Made by a program: the position numbers and the translations under genes. A stretch of 5,534 nucleotides of DNA. Source: Phenylobacterium sp. Its GTDB lineage: Bacteria > Pseudomonadota > Alphaproteobacteria > Caulobacterales > Caulobacteraceae. Below are positions 5,406 through 5,534 of this stretch, in pieces; position 1 is the first letter of the stretch; every line of letters starts with the position of its first letter. The notes under the pieces were generated by a model, which saw only the letters and a list, made by a program, of their open reading frames with translations, was not told the origin of the DNA and did no database searches. The stretch spans positions 1-5,534 of the forward strand of contig JAQGIJ010000611.1 in the NCBI GenBank assembly GCA_028291285.1, in the 5' to 3' direction.

Positions 5406-5534
5406 TCAGCGGATCACGTCGAGGCGGTCCGACAGGCGAAACCGGCGCCAGTCCTCGCTTTGCCGCAGCCAGGCGGAGAGCCGCTGCTCGGCGAGCGCGC
5501 CATCGCCGGCCTCGATGGCGTCGAGCGTCTTGTC
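5406..5534 (-). CDS. Unidentified protein, C-terminal 42 residues
   Basis: Reading from the window edge on the minus strand gives an open frame ending at TGA 5408-5406. Its tail includes TLDAIEAGDGALAEQRLSAW (residues 3-22 of the fragment), then LRQSEDWRRFRLSDRLDVIR. Nearly every codon ends in G or C, and the stop sits 15 bases before the lptC start, so it is very likely real and cotranscribed with lptC. The tail is amphipathic and soluble. The spacing 'LDAIEAGD-x(5)-A-E-x-x-x-L' loosely recalls the last helices of FCD-type GntR regulators, but their usual histidine is absent. The fragment is too short to assign a family. Confidence 0.7.
   Translation of the reverse strand, partial: DKTLDAIEAGDGALAEQRLSAWLRQSEDWRRFRLSDRLDVIR

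Noticed and set aside
1..5534. CRISPR array, tRNA, rRNA, insertion-sequence ends or attachment sites
   Set aside because: No regularly spaced repeats, no cloverleaf-like or rRNA segment, no transposase fragment and no flanking direct repeats were seen. Composition is even across the window.

Overview
The window is GC-rich (roughly 70% by eye) with very high third-position GC. Genes are tightly packed with 1-4 base overlaps, and some start with GTG. The protein sequences look alphaproteobacterial, most like Caulobacterales (Caulobacter or Phenylobacterium type). The taxon is inferred from sequence flavour, not from a marker gene.

Layout. Positions 1-217 (minus) hold the 5' part of a secreted DUF2141-type protein with a clear signal peptide. 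Positions 218-625 are a divergent, mostly non-coding region. It contains a strong Shine-Dalgarno and ATG opening a small frame-disrupted coding region (276-519), then two inverted repeats (512-540 and 570-591) that share the half-site TCAGGC, just before lptF. Positions 626-4771 (plus) are a translationally coupled four-gene operon: an LptF-like permease, an LptG-like permease, a GNAT-fold acyltransferase-like protein of the YghO type (383 aa) and a MobA-like nucleotidyltransferase (251 aa). Every junction overlaps by 1 or 4 bases. Positions 5390-4758 (minus) encode an LptC-like bitopic periplasmic protein that converges on the operon; the two 3' ends overlap by 14 bases. At 5534-5406 (minus) is the last 42 codons of an unidentified gene, 15 bases upstream of lptC and probably cotranscribed with it.

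How the genes fit together. LptF, LptG and LptC are the inner-membrane and periplasmic parts of a lipopolysaccharide-export machine (LptB2FG-C). The neighbourhood is not the usual one. In alphaproteobacteria lptF-lptG is commonly followed by lptD-surA-pdxA-ksgA, and lptC by lptA-lptB-rpoN. Here lptFG runs into an acyltransferase-like gene and a nucleotidyltransferase gene, and lptC stands without lptA or lptB. The main hypothesis is that this is a second, specialised Lpt-type exporter cassette bundled with enzymes that make or modify its lipid cargo, for example a sphingolipid/ceramide-derived or other non-LPS envelope lipid. The cargo is inferred, not shown by the sequence.
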